Program-made: the position numbers and the translations under genes
Part shown: in pieces, positions 25,432-38,700 of the stretch
Layout: every line of letters starts with the position of its first letter
Position numbering within the stretch: position 1 is the stretch's first letter
Notes under the pieces: model-generated
What the model saw: the letters and a program-made list of their open reading frames with translations, nothing else
Databases searched by the model: none
Told to the model about the DNA's origin: nothing
Assembly (NCBI GenBank): GCA_009602735.1
Contig: WELA01006130.1
Span: 405,186 to 469,185 of the forward strand
DNA length: 64,000 nt
From: Mesotaenium endlicherianum
Taxonomy: Eukaryota; Streptophyta; Zygnematophyceae; Zygnematales; Mesotaeniaceae
Direction of reading: 5' to 3'

Positions 25432-28400
25432 CTGCATTGCAACACCAGATGACATACAAGGGTTGTTAAAGCCCTGAAAAGGGTCCACGTAGCAGCCTAC
25501 TTCGCCCAATCAGGGGTGGTGGACAAAGTAGAAGAGACCATATATGCGACTCCTTGAGTTCGTCCGTTTCATTTAATTTAACTCAAGCATCACGTGATCA
25601 CACTACGTTCACAAACTCAGCCAATAACAACACTACACAGCGACATCACAGTACTTTACAGGCATCTTTGGAAGCCTAGGTGTAGTCCCCGGACAGAGGA
25701 CAAAGTCACCAGGGCCACAGGTGCTGAGGCCAAATACTGAAGTAAATGCTTAAAGAACACCTGCAACCTTTAAAGTTGACGCTACTAGCTTCAGATACCT
25801 TTGTGCACCAGAAACATGTACTGGAATAAAGGGGAACAGAAGATGCTCAAGAATCAATCAGATCATAAGAACAGCTATACACAAGAGGAGTTCAAACACG
25901 AGAGTGCCTCCATATGCGACGTAGATGAATGCGGTTGCAAAAAGGCAGCAGATTGATATCTGCAACGATGTGCTGTTGCAGACATACACAGTGCTGCTAT
26001 CAAAGAGGGACCACTTAATTGCAAGTGTCTAAGATATGCCGAGTCTTTGAGCCCAATGAAGCGCTTAGAATCAGGCAAAGCATACTACAAGATAAGTGCA
26101 ACCTCCCTGAAAGTGAAAAAAATGAATTAAAGCAGTTGTAAACGAATCTAGGAAGGTAATATAGGCAGCCCTGCTCTCAAAGAAAGAAACATGGAGATGG
26201 CAAGCGTCACAAGAAGTGACTGCAGACGAGGTATAACGTAAAGTGCATGCTAGGTGCGAGATCCACCTGCAGATACGATAGCGTAGCTGAGCAAGGCTGC
26301 AAGGTGAAGCCAAAGGCCAGAGATTTGACTTGGTCGCTTCATGATCATGAAGCTTCAGAGAGGTTGCGAATTAAGCACTCTACGAACACGCTAATACTTC
26401 GAGAGTTGAGCTCCGTAAGAATCTTCAGGGGCGACTGAGTTGATCGCCAGAAGACACTTAACGATTGAGGGGTGTATCACAGAGAGCCTGTCTCGGGTAT
26501 GTTTTCGTGCTTTGCCCCAGACCCGTGGGGCTTAAGAAGCTCCCTACTCCCAACGTTTGTTCCTCTGCGTTAAGAAACGAAGTTTGGCAGGTATCAGTGA
26601 AACGACATTCGAGTCTCTCGGTTACTGAAACCATTGGGACAAGGCGTTTCGCTAGTGCTCAATGCGTAAGCACGCACTTTGTGAATCCAATGATTAGGTC
26701 ATGCCTGGACAACAACCAAGTATTGGCAGTTAGGGGAAAGAGAACTCCACTGGCGTCGAAGACATTTGTCTGTTTTACAAAAATCAGTGGAAATAGATGC
26801 GCAGATGTTTCTTTACCACCTTTCCGATAATTTTTATAGTATACCTGGTCAGCAGTAAATGTGTACGTCGTTAGGATCCGATGGCCAAGACTTAAAGTAA
26901 GCCTGACTTATTTCTTAGTTTTTTCACCCTGGGACACTTTCGCCCCTTAATTTTGACTTCGAATATGGACGTCTCGCCACTCTCGTGTTTTGAGCAGTTT
27001 CGGCAAGTTTCGGCTGTTTTTGGCAGATGAAAGTGAATGAAAGCACTGACCGTATTGTAAGTGACTACCCTCCAAAAGTTTGTGACGTTTTGTGGCATCC
27101 GAGCTGGAGTTGCACTGACTGGAAACGACACACAAGACTCTGAAAGTAAACGTGATGCAAGATGCGTGGTGGGTCAGTTTAGATCGACTGAATTCAGTCA
27201 GGCTGCTTCAGGCGCCAGGGCCCGGGGGTTGAGATACCGTGCAAGCTGGTGTAGTTGATACGTGTGAGCAGGTTGGAACGACTAAAAGCAAAATGCATAC
27301 GGAAATCGACGGTAATCGTGAAAAGAAACTCTCGAACGCGCAAAGGAGAGAGTTTTAAAAAGGAGGAAATTGGAAAGGCGCGTGGACCATGAGAATGCCC
27401 TGTCGCAGTTTGGGTACCAACTTCAGATGGCAGATGTAAAGTTGAAAACATGAAGTGTTGTAGTCAGGGGCGGTGCAGTGGGTGAAGCGAGATTCCGGAA
27501 ACCTGTGAAGCACGAGGTGTACAAGAAAAAGCCTCCACTTTCTTGCGTATACTCCTTTCGAGTGCCCCACATCACAATCATCGTCATTTGTGATGATATA
27601 TCGGGATGGCAAATCGAAATTCACATGTATCAGCAAGCATCGTCCATCGCATACATGTTGACGGACGCGGACATCTGAAAAGTAGGAATACTTTCAACCA
27701 CTTTCAACCTTCCAGGCTGCTCCGGGCTGCTCCGGTGCTCCAGGCCAAATCCACGTTCCAACCCTGTTCCAACCAGTTCCAACATTCATGCAGCCCACTT
27801 TAGTCTACTTTAGTCAACTCACTGAACCACACAACGCTCCACTGCTCACTGCTCACTGCTCACTGCTAATTGGTCTGCTCACCAGTGCTCACCACTCGCA
27901 GAAATGAAGCATGTTTTACTTTTCTGGTCGGTTTCGACTGCGCAAGCAAATTCCCTTGTGGGTGTTCGTGGACAGATTTGTGCAGATTTGGGGTACATAA
28001 TTTGTTTCAGCTATTGTTCGTGATTGTTCGCATTCTCACCTGAGGAGACCCTATTCACCTGACTCTGGATCCTCAAGCCTGTCCGTTTGACTCTTCTTGC
28101 ACTCGGTAGACCACGGTACGAGGCACACACACGGCCACCCATGGCCACGAGTCACGACTCACGAGTAACGAGCAGGCACCAGAAATCAATATTGATTGGG
28201 AAAACACATTTTTACCATCGATTTGCGCCGCAGATTTGCCATCGCTTTGTGCAAGCAAACTGGATAGAAACGTCCAGATTCTGCCAATTTGGACAAGTAT
28301 ACCACCTTTTTGTCCCGCACGTTTCAGGATATGTAACAGTGAGAACGCAGGCTTTTCGTACTGCTAGGTCCTGTCGTTCAACTCGTGTAAGGAATACTTG

Positions 28401-29659
28401 ACACGAACGAAAGAGGGTGTGAAGTCGTTTCCCTTAATGTAAAATTTTGTTTCAGATGAGAAAATTTCGGTTTTAGACGAGATTTTAAAAGTTTCCTAGG
28501 GATACTAATTAAGTGTGATGCAAAGGGCCGCTGATCGGCGACTTGGACAACTTGCAATGTTTGTATTGTTTGTAGTGTAGCAATTTGAATCATTTGGACA
28601 GTCATCCTTAAGCTTTAATGAAGGTAATAATGCAGGCATGAATTTAAAGGCATGACACACAAGTGCTTTGTGTATGCGCGCGTGGACTAGGTCGGTTGTC
28701 CTGACCTCTAGACCTATCATCTAGACTTGGTATTATCCTATGCTATGATGTTTTAATTAGGCTGTATCATCTTTAGCTTAGCCTATCATACAGTTAAATC
28801 TCTCCTAATGCTTCAAAATTCTCGCCTTCCTCCTTTGCTAGAGTGCTGCAAGCTGCTTCTTATTACACTTTTTACGATTCTATGAGCATAATCTAAAGGA
28901 GGGTGGGTGGGACTCTTGCAGCACTCTGTAGTTTTGCACTGTAATGAAAAGTGATAAGGTCTATGATTTTCTATAGATTATACTTCTTGAAATAGCTTCA
29001 GCGTGAATTCAATTTTTTGCAAATTTCAAATCTTAATCTGATTTTCATTAAATTCTCAGCTTGAATCATTTCAAAATTTGAGCATTTATTCTTAAGCTTT
29101 AATGAACATAGTAATGCAAGTATGAATTTAAAGGCATGATATAGAAGTGTAAATTCAGCTCATACCCAGGTAGTAGTAGAATGGACTAGAATAGCATAAA
29201 AGTAGAATAGCAGAGGGATAGGGTAACCTAGGCTAGAGGAAGGAAAGATCAGTAAGCATAACTAAAGAGCACATCCTCAAATTATTTTATAGCCTTTTTT
29301 CTCATGAATACAAGCAAGAGCTGATCCTGGGATGAAGGAGCTTGAGAAGACATACGACGGGGACCTATGAGTCTGGCTGTCTTGCCCATCCTTTTCAAGT
29401 CCCTTTGGTGTCTCGTACTAAAACATGATGGTGGAGGGTCAATGACAGGTCCTAATGGTCAGTCGCGTTAGGGCGGTAGGTGAGGATGGTCTAGTCTGTG
29501 GACAGTAGTGGTGAACACTGGAAACCATTATCTGCTCACGAGGATCTGCTGTTGAGCAGCTGTGAGGCCCCCTCCAGATCACGCGCATTACTTGTCCCTC
29601 CACACGTGGCTTGGCCGTCCCGCGCGTGGAGGTCGACCCTCAGGTTCACTCGCCTAAAG
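25432..29659. other. 4.2-kb stretch without supported genes
   Basis: No exon chain, RNA gene or named element is recognisable. The left few hundred bases should hold the missing 5' exon and promoter of the polygalacturonase. Small local repeats are present: ACTGCTC units at about 27838-27867, an inverted repeat with 13-base arms at 28840-28852 and 28915-28927 (AGAGTGCTGCAAG), and a diverged direct duplication of about 60 bases at 28603-28670 and 29086-29148 sharing CTTAAGCTTTAATGAA. The inverted and direct repeats hint at an old unclassified transposon. Confidence 0.4.
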
Positions 29660-30538
29660 TGAAAGGAATTGACTTACCAACAGGCAATTAGCAATTAAGA
29701 AAAGATTTTTATATCAGCGAGTAATCTTTATGATGTTTTCTGTTAACTGATTTAACAGCAAAAGACAATATACTAGCAGTGGACAATACTTGCAAGTCGA
29801 ATGCAAGTAAATGAGCATCAATCATGCAATCAAAAAACTCATACATAAGCAAGGTTAGAAGACAGTTCGTATCAATGGCTTCTCGCCTTGGATTCAGATC
29901 TCTCTCAGTAAGCAGTACAAGAGAGTTGGCCTCGTTTTCGAATGTCGAACCCGAGAGCAATACCTAGCATATGTACATGGAATGAGTGTATTGTTCAACG
30001 GCAAGTGCAATGGCACCTCCTACCCGGGAGTTAACCACCTTGGTAGGACCTCGGCTAACCAAATCCACAGCCATCTCCCATCATCCCGAATCGCCATCCA
30101 CCTTAAGGGTGTCATCTGGCCACTCATCTAGCACACCACAGTTAGATGCATAACTAGGCAGTTCGCTGCTACCAAGTACGGCAATCAAATCATTGTCAAA
30201 GAATGTGTCAGCAAGCTGACCTAAAACAATATGCTGAGCTAATCGACTTCAGCTTGCTGCACCCGGCTGAGTCATGAAACTAAGTATTAAACATCCAGCA
30301 ATTTTAATATTAACTAAAGTTCAGCTTGCTGAACTTATTTAACTATCGTATGTAAATGAATATTATATCTACTCAATATACTGACTTATCACAATCCCTC
30401 CAACTTAAATTGTTGTCGAATCGACAACACCTGTTACTATCGGATTGCAACAACGTAGAATACATGCGCACAAGAGCATACTGACTCTAAACAAGGACAA
30501 CAGCAAACTAAGTACCAGGGGCTCTATCCTCTGGGGAG
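29660..30538 (-). mobile_element. Old A/B-family LTR with a short internal remnant (element F)
   Basis: Positions 29660-30393 (734 bp) are a diverged copy of the LTR of elements A and B, with the same TG start, CA end and internal order. It is followed by the same polypurine-type junction (on the plus strand ATCCCTCCAACTTAAATTG) and about 140 bases of internal sequence. Element C begins at 30539, so F was probably cut by or joined to C. It is the most diverged of the seven LTR copies here and therefore probably the oldest. It is a fossil with no coding content left. Confidence 0.75.
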
Positions 30539-31459
30539 TGTAACGTTTTTGCTTTTCGAGAGGATCTTTCCTCGATATTCAAGGAATATTTAATTGAAGT
30601 GGAAAGAATATCTATATACTTGTGCAGATTGACAAATCCTCAAGAAAGCGAAAATGAAAACTAATGTAGAATGTGTGCTTGTGAGAGTTGCACTCAGAAT
30701 GAATCTGAAGGTATTTATACCTGCACGACGTGAGGCACTGGAGTGCTTCGAGTCACCACCTAGGGCATTGGTTCATGTCAACGAAAACAGGCAAAGGGGT
30801 ACGACCCATTTCGGCTGAATGCTCGAAACGCGCCGTTTGGCCGTTTGGAGACTTTTCGCCGATTTTTGAAAAACCGTTTTGCGCCAAACGGGCATTTTCG
30901 CGTTCTCGCAACTTTCCGAAAAGTCGCGACTGTTTGCGGAGTCGCATACACATGCTTTTCGTCATGCACCGGTAGTTATAACAACTACTTCGCCAATCGG
31001 TTATGTGTGAACGTTTCAAACGACAGGTCGCGGGTTCGAATCCGCTCGGATGCAAAGTCGCTTTGCATATTATGTGTCGTTTGACTTTTACGACTGTTTG
31101 TTCGTATTATCGGCTGGTTGTAATTCTGAAATTTGTGACTGTGCATTATTCGAAATAATGACAATCAAAATAACTTAATCCAACAATGATTAATTAAGTT
31201 ATCATCTCATAATTAATCAAAGTAACTTTATGAATAATTATGTCGTACTTTTGCGAAGTAGTCGAATTAAGTTACGACGCATTTTGCAACAGTATCTCGG
31301 TCGTTTCGCCAATTGACCGAGAATTAATCGGCACACGCGTGTGGCAAATAATTCAATGTGATGCAATCATTCATCAAATAATGTATGATAAATAGTATGA
31401 CGTATTTTAGGTAATCGGGAAAACGTCCCAAATACGCCTAAAAAGCTCAGATCGTTACA
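30539..31459 (-). repeat. 3' LTR of element C
   Basis: This LTR is 921 bp, starting TGTAACG and ending CGTTACA on the plus strand. The polypurine tract GTGAGGGAGGAC (minus strand) adjoins it at 31460-31471. The first 165 bases match the truncated copy at 60792-60957. It contains a perfect pol III B-box-like GGTTCGAATCC at 31033-31043. Confidence 0.85.
31033..31043 (+). promoter_or_regulatory. tRNA-type B box inside the LTR of element C
   Basis: GGTTCGAATCC matches the pol III internal promoter B-box consensus exactly. A loose acceptor-like pairing can be drawn between GCACCGG about 70 bases upstream and CGGATGC just downstream, but the T-stem has a mismatch and no clean cloverleaf forms. It is best seen as a tRNA-derived remnant or a chance motif. 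Confidence 0.35.
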
Positions 31460-32943
31460 GTCCTCCCTCACAAGAAGTTAACGTCCTCATTAAGCGTACG
31501 TCTTTTAAATCTGAATGTGTCAATACTAGCCTTGACTAGCGGAAGACACTGGTGAGCGATTGGACTACGCATCATCACAGTGACGGAAAAGAGCGATTAG
31601 TTGGCCGCGTCTCTTTTGCGTTTGTTCCATGGCTTACGAAGAGCGCTTGGTAGTACACGTGCCTCGGCGCAGAGATTCTGAGCAGAAGCCCATCGTAACC
31701 AATACTGTTGAACCAGGTCCTTACAATTAAGTAGGATTTTGTCCTGAGGTTTGTACAAGTTCCAAGTGGAATCGTAATCAAGCCATTTAGTCAAAAGTTC
31801 CCCGCGTGGAGGCTTATGACAAGTGTAGCGGTGTCCTAAGACCTCCTCTACATCCCAGGCCATATCATCATCGGCGAGTTCCAATTGCGGTGCTTGCGGC
31901 TGATAGCGGCCATCGGACCTAAACAACTTAAGTAAACTGACATGGAACACAGGATGCGTTCGCCCCATGGATTTAGGCAAATCCAGTCGGTATGCAACAG
32001 GTCCAACCTTTGCAATAACGATAAAAAGGCCTACCCAGCGAGGCAACAGCTTGCGCTTTCCTGGGTGCTTGAGTTGGAGGTTTTTAGTTTGCAAAGTAGT
32101 TCATTGCCAAATGGAAAACTTAACTCAGTCCTGTGCGTGTCAGCAAACGTTTTCTGCCGATCTCGAGCAGCGGCCAAGGCCAACTTCGCGATTTTGTGCA
32201 CCTCTTGAAGAGACTGGACAAATAGGCGTGCACTTGGCACTCTCATGGTTGACATCCCCGCCTCACCGGGTACCGTACGCATGAGAGGAGTGTGCGAATG
32301 TCTCCCATAGTTAAGAAAAAACGGTGTTTCCTTTACACTGTCCTGATAAGCATTATTTACTGCGAACTTTGCAACTGAAAGGAGGGTGTCCCAGTTGTCT
32401 TGGCGAGGATTCACATAATGCCTAAGGAACTATTGCAGAACGCGGTTCAGTCGTTCTGTCTGACCATCGGTCTGAGGATGGAAGCTAGTGGACATCTTAA
32501 GTTTCGTGCCGAAATGCGAGCAAACTTCCTGCCAGAAGTGGCTCGTAAATCTACTGTCACAATCACTTATGATTTCTTTGGGCATGCCATGCAACTTGAA
32601 ATCATGATGCACGAAGAGACGCGCGGTCTCGACGGCATCAAGCGATGGTTTAGTGGCCACAAAGTGCACCATCTTAATGAAACGATCCACAATCGTTAAC
32701 ACCCCATTGTGTCCTCTACCGGTGGTTGGCAATTCCATGACAAAGTCAAGGCTTATGCTTTCCCAAGGAGCACATGCAAGTTCCAATGGTTGCAACTTCC
32801 CAGCTGGCAATGTATTGCTTGGCTTATTCCTCTAACATGTTGCGCAGTTGACGATGTACTCGGCAACATCAACCTTGAGGGACGGCCAAATGTACCTTCG
32901 GCGCAAAGCGTGTGTGGTTTTGGTAATTTCCATAATGACCAGA

Positions 32944-33688
32944 TGAAATGAATCGACTTACCAAATAGGCGATTAACAATTAATAAAGATCTTTATATCA
33001 GCAAGTAATCTTTATGGTATTTTCGTTAATTCGTTAAACGGCAAAGGACAATACACTAGCAGGGAATACTACTCGTCAGTCAAATGAGAGTAAACTAGCA
33101 TCCATAATGCAAATCAGTAAACTCATACATAAGCAAGGTTAGAAGACAGTGCGTATCAATGGCTTCTCGCCTTGGATTCAGATCTCTCTCAGTAAGCTGT
33201 ACAAGAGAGTTGGCCTCGTTTCCGAATGCCGAACTCGAGAGCAATGCCTAGCATATGTACATGGAATGAGTTTACTGTTCAACGGTCAGTGCGATGGCAC
33301 CGCCTACCCGGGAGTTAACCACGTTGGTAGGACCTCGGTTAACCAAATCCACCGCCATCTCCCATCATCCCGAATAGCCATCCATCATGGGGATGTCATC
33401 TGGCCATTCATCTAGCAGGTGGTACTTAGATGCATATCAAGGCAGTTCGCTGCTACCGAGCACGGAAGTCAGCTGGCTGTCAAAGAATGTGTCAGCAAGC
33501 TGACTTAAGTTGACTTCAGCCTGCTGCTTTTGGCCGAGTCATTAAACTGATAATTATGTAGAGTCCAGCAAACTGATTACTAACTAAAGTTGAGCAGACT
33601 GACTACTAACTAAAGTCCAGCAGGCTGAACTAAATTAACTATTATATTTAAATGAATATTATATCTACTAATATACTGATTCATTACA
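32944..33688 (-). repeat. 3' LTR of element A
   Basis: This LTR is 745 bp, running TG to CA. It contains three tandem units of about 26 bases (TAAAGT-C/T-CAGCAGACTGA type) at 33559-33634. Other family LTRs here have two, which accounts for the longer length of A's LTRs. Confidence 0.93.
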
Positions 33689-33801
33689 ATCCCTCCAACT
33701 TAACTTGTTGTCGCCTCGACAACATTAAACTGCAAAAGCTTTAAATAAAGAAACTGACCCTGACCAGCCTCCCTTACTGACTATCTTTTCAGCCTGTCAC
33801 C

Positions 33802-35501
33802 TTAAGGGGTGGGTCCTGGGGCTTTAGGATCAGGGGACGGAGATCTGGACCTAGATCTGGACAGCCCTCTAGGTCTGTCAGCTGGCCTTCTAAAGAACCC
33901 GGTTTGCTCTAAAGTTGGCCCTCGGGGAGAACGGAGGATGGTGGCCTGCTCTTCAACTATTTGGGTGTTGATTCCCACATAGACAGGCATTCCAGTAGGA
34001 TGCTGAAATACATTGGCTAGAGGTACATGCCCCTGAGCGGAGGGGGAGGCTGGCATACCTCTGGCCCACCCGCGTGTCCCTCTTCTGGCACCCCTGTCCT
34101 CTGGGGATTTCTGTCTGTGTCTGCTGCCCAATACAGTCAGATCAGCTTCTTCCCCTGCTTGGGCAGGTGGGCTGGGGGAGCGAGCGCGGGGTCCAGTTGT
34201 CGCCATAACGGGGATCACATTCCACACACCTGATCGTGGTTCTTTAGGAAGTGCCACTGCCTGTCCCTGGGTATCCTGAGTACCTGCTGCTGATGCTTCT
34301 CCTCTGCCTTGTTCTTCTTCCTCATCCTCCTCATCCTCCTCCTCGGAGAGAGTAGGGGTCTCGTCCACTAAGTCGTCCTGCTCCCTAGTAGACATGGAGT
34401 AGTCTACTGACCACCCTTTCTTAGGGCGCGCTGGAGGTTGCTTGGCCTTCAGCCTATTGATATCTATCCGGCCTGCATTCTTTGCCCATTTGACAAAGGC
34501 ATGCTTTCCCTTAGAGAAGTACTCTCTTCCCCTCCTCCTATGTTCCTTGGTCTCTGCATTCATATTGCTCAGGCATCCATTCAGCCTGGGGTCCCAAGGG
34601 GCAATGTGAGGTGGTAGGATGAGATAGCCGTCTAGGCCATAGTGGAAGTCATCCGGTTGGGCTCGGTCACACTCCTGCTTCTTATTTGTGACGGTCATCC
34701 ACCTCCAGTCTGTTGGCTGCTGGTAGTACTGGGGTCCGTGCTCAGCCTTCCTCAGTTTACACGGGAACCAGTGGGGAGAGAAATCTGCTTTCCTGTTTCC
34801 CTGGCCAAGTACTCCCAGCTCCTTCTCTCAACTTCATTGTAAGCTGGCAGGAGTGTGAGGTAGAATACCGTATCCTTAAAGCTATCGGGCCGCATGCTCA
34901 CCATCCGGATGAGTCTCTGATCTCCCACTATTCCCGGTATGGGGACCGGCTTGTCCTCTGAATCATCTGCGAGATACCGGGCCTGCTCTGCTGTATAGCC
35001 CACCATCTTAGCATAATCTTCGTAAAGGACCACGCCGGTGTGTGTCTCGATGTACCTGTCCAGTGCTGTAGCTCCTTCCTTCTGTAGCAGTGTTGTCTGT
35101 TCCAGCCTGTTGATCTCCTGGGCTGCCAGCAATGCTTCCTTCAGGTTATCGAAGTTTTGGCCACCCACCACAGTATACCTGTAAGTGGCCAAGCTCTTCT
35201 GTCTGTCCGCTTCAATCTTTTTTCTTTTCTCCTCTTCTGCCGCTGCCGCTTCTTCTTGCTGTTTCTTCTGTCTCTCCTCCTCAGCCTTCCTGAGGTTTTC
35301 CGCTTCCTGATCCTTCTTCCTCTGTGCCTCTTCTGCCGCCTCTTGTTGTTTGCGGACCCTTTCTTGTTCTCTCCTGGTGAGGGACGTCGCCGCCAGCTCC
35401 TTCTGGTATTGCTCCATTGTCCTCCTGGCTTCTTCTGCCTTGCGCTTTCTGTCCTCCTTTTGTGTGGTGGGCGCCATCCTGCTCATGTACCCAGGGCACA
35501 A
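33802..35501 (-). CDS. Accessory coding region between pol and 3' LTR of element A
   Basis: About 1.7 kb of minus-strand coding sequence lies where envelope genes sit in some gypsy elements. Its beginning is a highly charged coiled-coil rich in K, E, Q and R (for example EERQKKQQEEAAAAEEEKRK). The middle is globular-looking (YEDYAKMVGYTAEQARYLAD; PAYNEVERRSWEYLARE; LPPHIAPWDPRLNG). The end has an acidic run and an RS/SP-rich tail (SRSRSRSPSPDPKAPGP). There is no signal peptide, membrane helix or envelope feature. A related region occupies the same place in element B, so it is a family trait. I recognise no domain and the function is unknown. The region may carry a break. Confidence 0.7.
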
Positions 35502-35744
35502 GTTAGTAGGATATGGACCTTTGTCATAGGGGTTGCAGGAAGTATGTTAGTATTTAGTATAGTGGCTTCGCTGCTGTTTACCTTACAGGATGATTGCTAA
35601 AAATTGACGTAGTTGCGATGCGCTACACATAAACATATGAGTGTGGTTTTATCGCTCTCGCTCACTAACTGTCATATATTTTCCCCTCCAACTTAAATGG
35701 AGACAGGACCGCCTGTCACCTTCCCGTGTCAACTGAAATGACAG

Positions 35745-38700
35745 TTATGGAGGGACTCCAGCGGCCCGAAGGTGGAACCGTGTCAACGCCCCTTTGGCAT
35801 TGGTCAAGTGGTCCTTAAACTCCCAAGTGTCCCCAGAGGCATCGTAACCCTTCCATCGAATGAGGTATTTCATGACATATTTAGACGATCGACGGACCGA
35901 GCGAGCGTCTAAAATCTCATCGACCTCATATTCCTCAGGGTCGCCGTCCCGGACAGCGGGGACCGGTCCCGGTTGGACAGGGAACCGACCTGTGAACAGT
36001 GTATCACCTTTGATGTACGGTTCCAGGAAGGAGACATTAAAGACCGGGTGCCCCTTGTATTCAGCTGACATGTTCAGTTTGTAAGCATTCTGACCGACAC
36101 GACGGACCACCGAATATGGACCGACCCAGACAGGGCCAAGCTTTTTCTTGACCACACCAGGGAGGTACAGGTGCTGAGAATGCAGTTTGACTAAATCCCC
36201 CTTGGAAAATGTCAGTTCCCGACGGTGTTGATTAGCGTATTTTTGTTGGTTTTCTTGGGCCGTGTGCAAGTTTCGTTGGACTTCTGACAGGGTGTCAGCA
36301 AACTCCTGAGTTAACTGGAGGGAGACCGGGTTGTCAATCCCTTCAGGGTGAGTTAAAGATTCCCCTAGCACATCTAGAGGAGACTTAGGGACTCTACCCA
36401 GGCTGAGTTCAAAAGGAGTTTTGCCCGTTGACGCGTGCACCGCACTGTTGACCGCAAACTGAATTTGAGGCAACAGGTCATCCCAATTATCTTGTTTTTG
36501 GTTAATATATGCTCTCAGCACCTCCTGCAGAACTCGGTTAGTTCTTTCAGTCTGCCCATCAGTCTGAGGGTGGTTTGCTGTGCTGAGCAGCTGTTTGACT
36601 CCCATTAACCCCATTAAAGCTCTCCAGAACTTAGAGGTGAATTTTGAGTCTCTGTCTGAGATGATATTAGAAGGGAGCCCATGTTGGCATACTACATGGT
36701 TGTAAAACTGTCTCGCTGTTTCGAGTGCAGTCACTTTGACAGTTGTGGGGATAAAAATGACCATTTTTGTCAGTTTATCCACGACTACCAGTATTGAATC
36801 ATGCCCGTTGGCAGTTCTTGGTAGTGAGACCACCCAGTCCATGGATATAGTTTCCCAGCGTCCCGCTGGGATGGGTAGCGGTTGCAAGAGACCTCCGGGT
36901 GGTGTGTGCCGAGACTTATTTCTCTGACACTGGTCACAGGACTTGACATATTTCAAGACCTCCCGGGGTAACCCCTCCCAATGATAATGTTTTGCCAGTT
37001 TGCCAACAGTTTTGGCCTGCCCCAAATGTCCACCCAGGAGACTGTCATGAGCTTGACTCAGTAAGAGAGACCTTATTTCCAAATTATTAGGAATGACCAG
37101 CTTCAGCCTGCCTGAAGTGGTTTCAGTCACCCAGACCCCTCCCTTGAGCTTATACCCGAGTGCGGTAGCACGACACATACCAGTAGTGGGGCTGGGCTCA
37201 AATGTTGGGTCAGAAAGGTAGGCTTTCCTAAGTTGTTCAAGGAAGGACTTTTTCACCTTTAGTGAAGTGAGTGCACACAGGACTTTATCTACAGCATGCT
37301 GACTAAAGTTCCTTTCTTGCAAGTCAGGTCTTCTAGAGAGTGCATCAGCAGGATTCAACTTCCCTGGTTTGTAGTCGATCTGGACTTGGAACTGCTCCAG
37401 CATCTGGCTCCAGCGGTTCTCCCTCCTCGACAGCTTGGACTTCTTCTGAAAGTGGGTCAGAGCTAGATGATCTGTAATCACCTTAAAAGCTTTACCATGT
37501 AAGTATGCTCTCCACTGTTTGAGTACATGAATGATAGCTAGCAGCTCTTTATCATGCACTGAGTAATTAATCTCCGCTGGATTAAATTTCATAGACTCAT
37601 ACAACACAGGATGCCACTCCTGCCGTACCTTACCATCCTTTGTGGTTTTGTCAGCAGGCTGCAACAAAATAGCACCCATGGCAAAATCAGAGGCATCAGT
37701 AACCACCTGCACCGGTTTGCTGGGGTCATACACGGCTAGCACTGGGGCAGAACAAAGGGCATCTTTAAGGGTCTGGAAGGCAGCCTGCTGCTCTTCCCCC
37801 CACACATACCCGATGTCTTTCTTAGTAAGGTCAGTCAGTTTACTGGCCTTTGTGGAATAATTCTCAATAAATCTCCTATAGTAGTTAGCCAACCCGAGGA
37901 AGGATCTAACTTCAGAGACAGACTGTGGTACTGGCCAGTCCCTTATGGTCTGGACTTTCTTAGGATCCACACTGATGCCCTCTTTACTGACAACGTGGCC
38001 TAAGAATTCAATACTTTCCTTAAAGAAATCACACTTGCTCATTTTAGCATACAAGTGATTTTTCCGCAGAGTGTCCAGCACTTTCTTTAAGTGTTCAGTG
38101 TGCTGAGCTTCATCTTTAGAGAAAATTAAAATATCATCCAGGAAAACTTGCACAAACTTATCCAAATAAGGTCTGAAAATGTCATTCATAGCACCCATAA
38201 AGGTAGCAGGAGCATTAGTCAGTCCAAATGGCATCACGTTGAACTCATAGTGTCCATAACGTGTGCGGAAAGCAGTCTTGTGTTCATCCCCCTCAGCAAT
38301 TCTGATTTGATGATAACCACTCTTGAGATCTATCTTACTGAACACCTTAGCGCCAGACAGGGTATCAAGCAAGTCCTCGATTCTGGGTAAAGCATACTTG
38401 TTCTTTACTGTAATTCTGTTCAGGGCTCTGTAATCCACACACATCCGCATACTGCCATCCTTTTTCTTAACAAATAGGATAGGTGCGCCGTACGGTGATT
38501 TACTGGGAGAAATGTAACCATTTTCCTCCAGCTCTGCAATCTGTGTTTTCAACTCCTCACTCTCCAAATAAGACAAGCCATACGTGCGTTGCCAGGGTGG
38601 CTGGCTACCAGGTAATAAATCAATCCTATGATCTACTTCCCGCTTAGGGGGTAGTCCTGGAGGCATATTAAACACATCCGTGTACTGAGCAACAATGTTT

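Noticed and set aside
30950-31055. Complete tRNA gene
   Set aside because: Only the B box is good. The T-stem does not pair fully and no acceptable D or anticodon arm forms.
33802-35501. Envelope gene of a retrovirus-like element
   Set aside because: No signal peptide, cleavage site, fusion segment or membrane helix; the region is coiled-coil and low-complexity instead.
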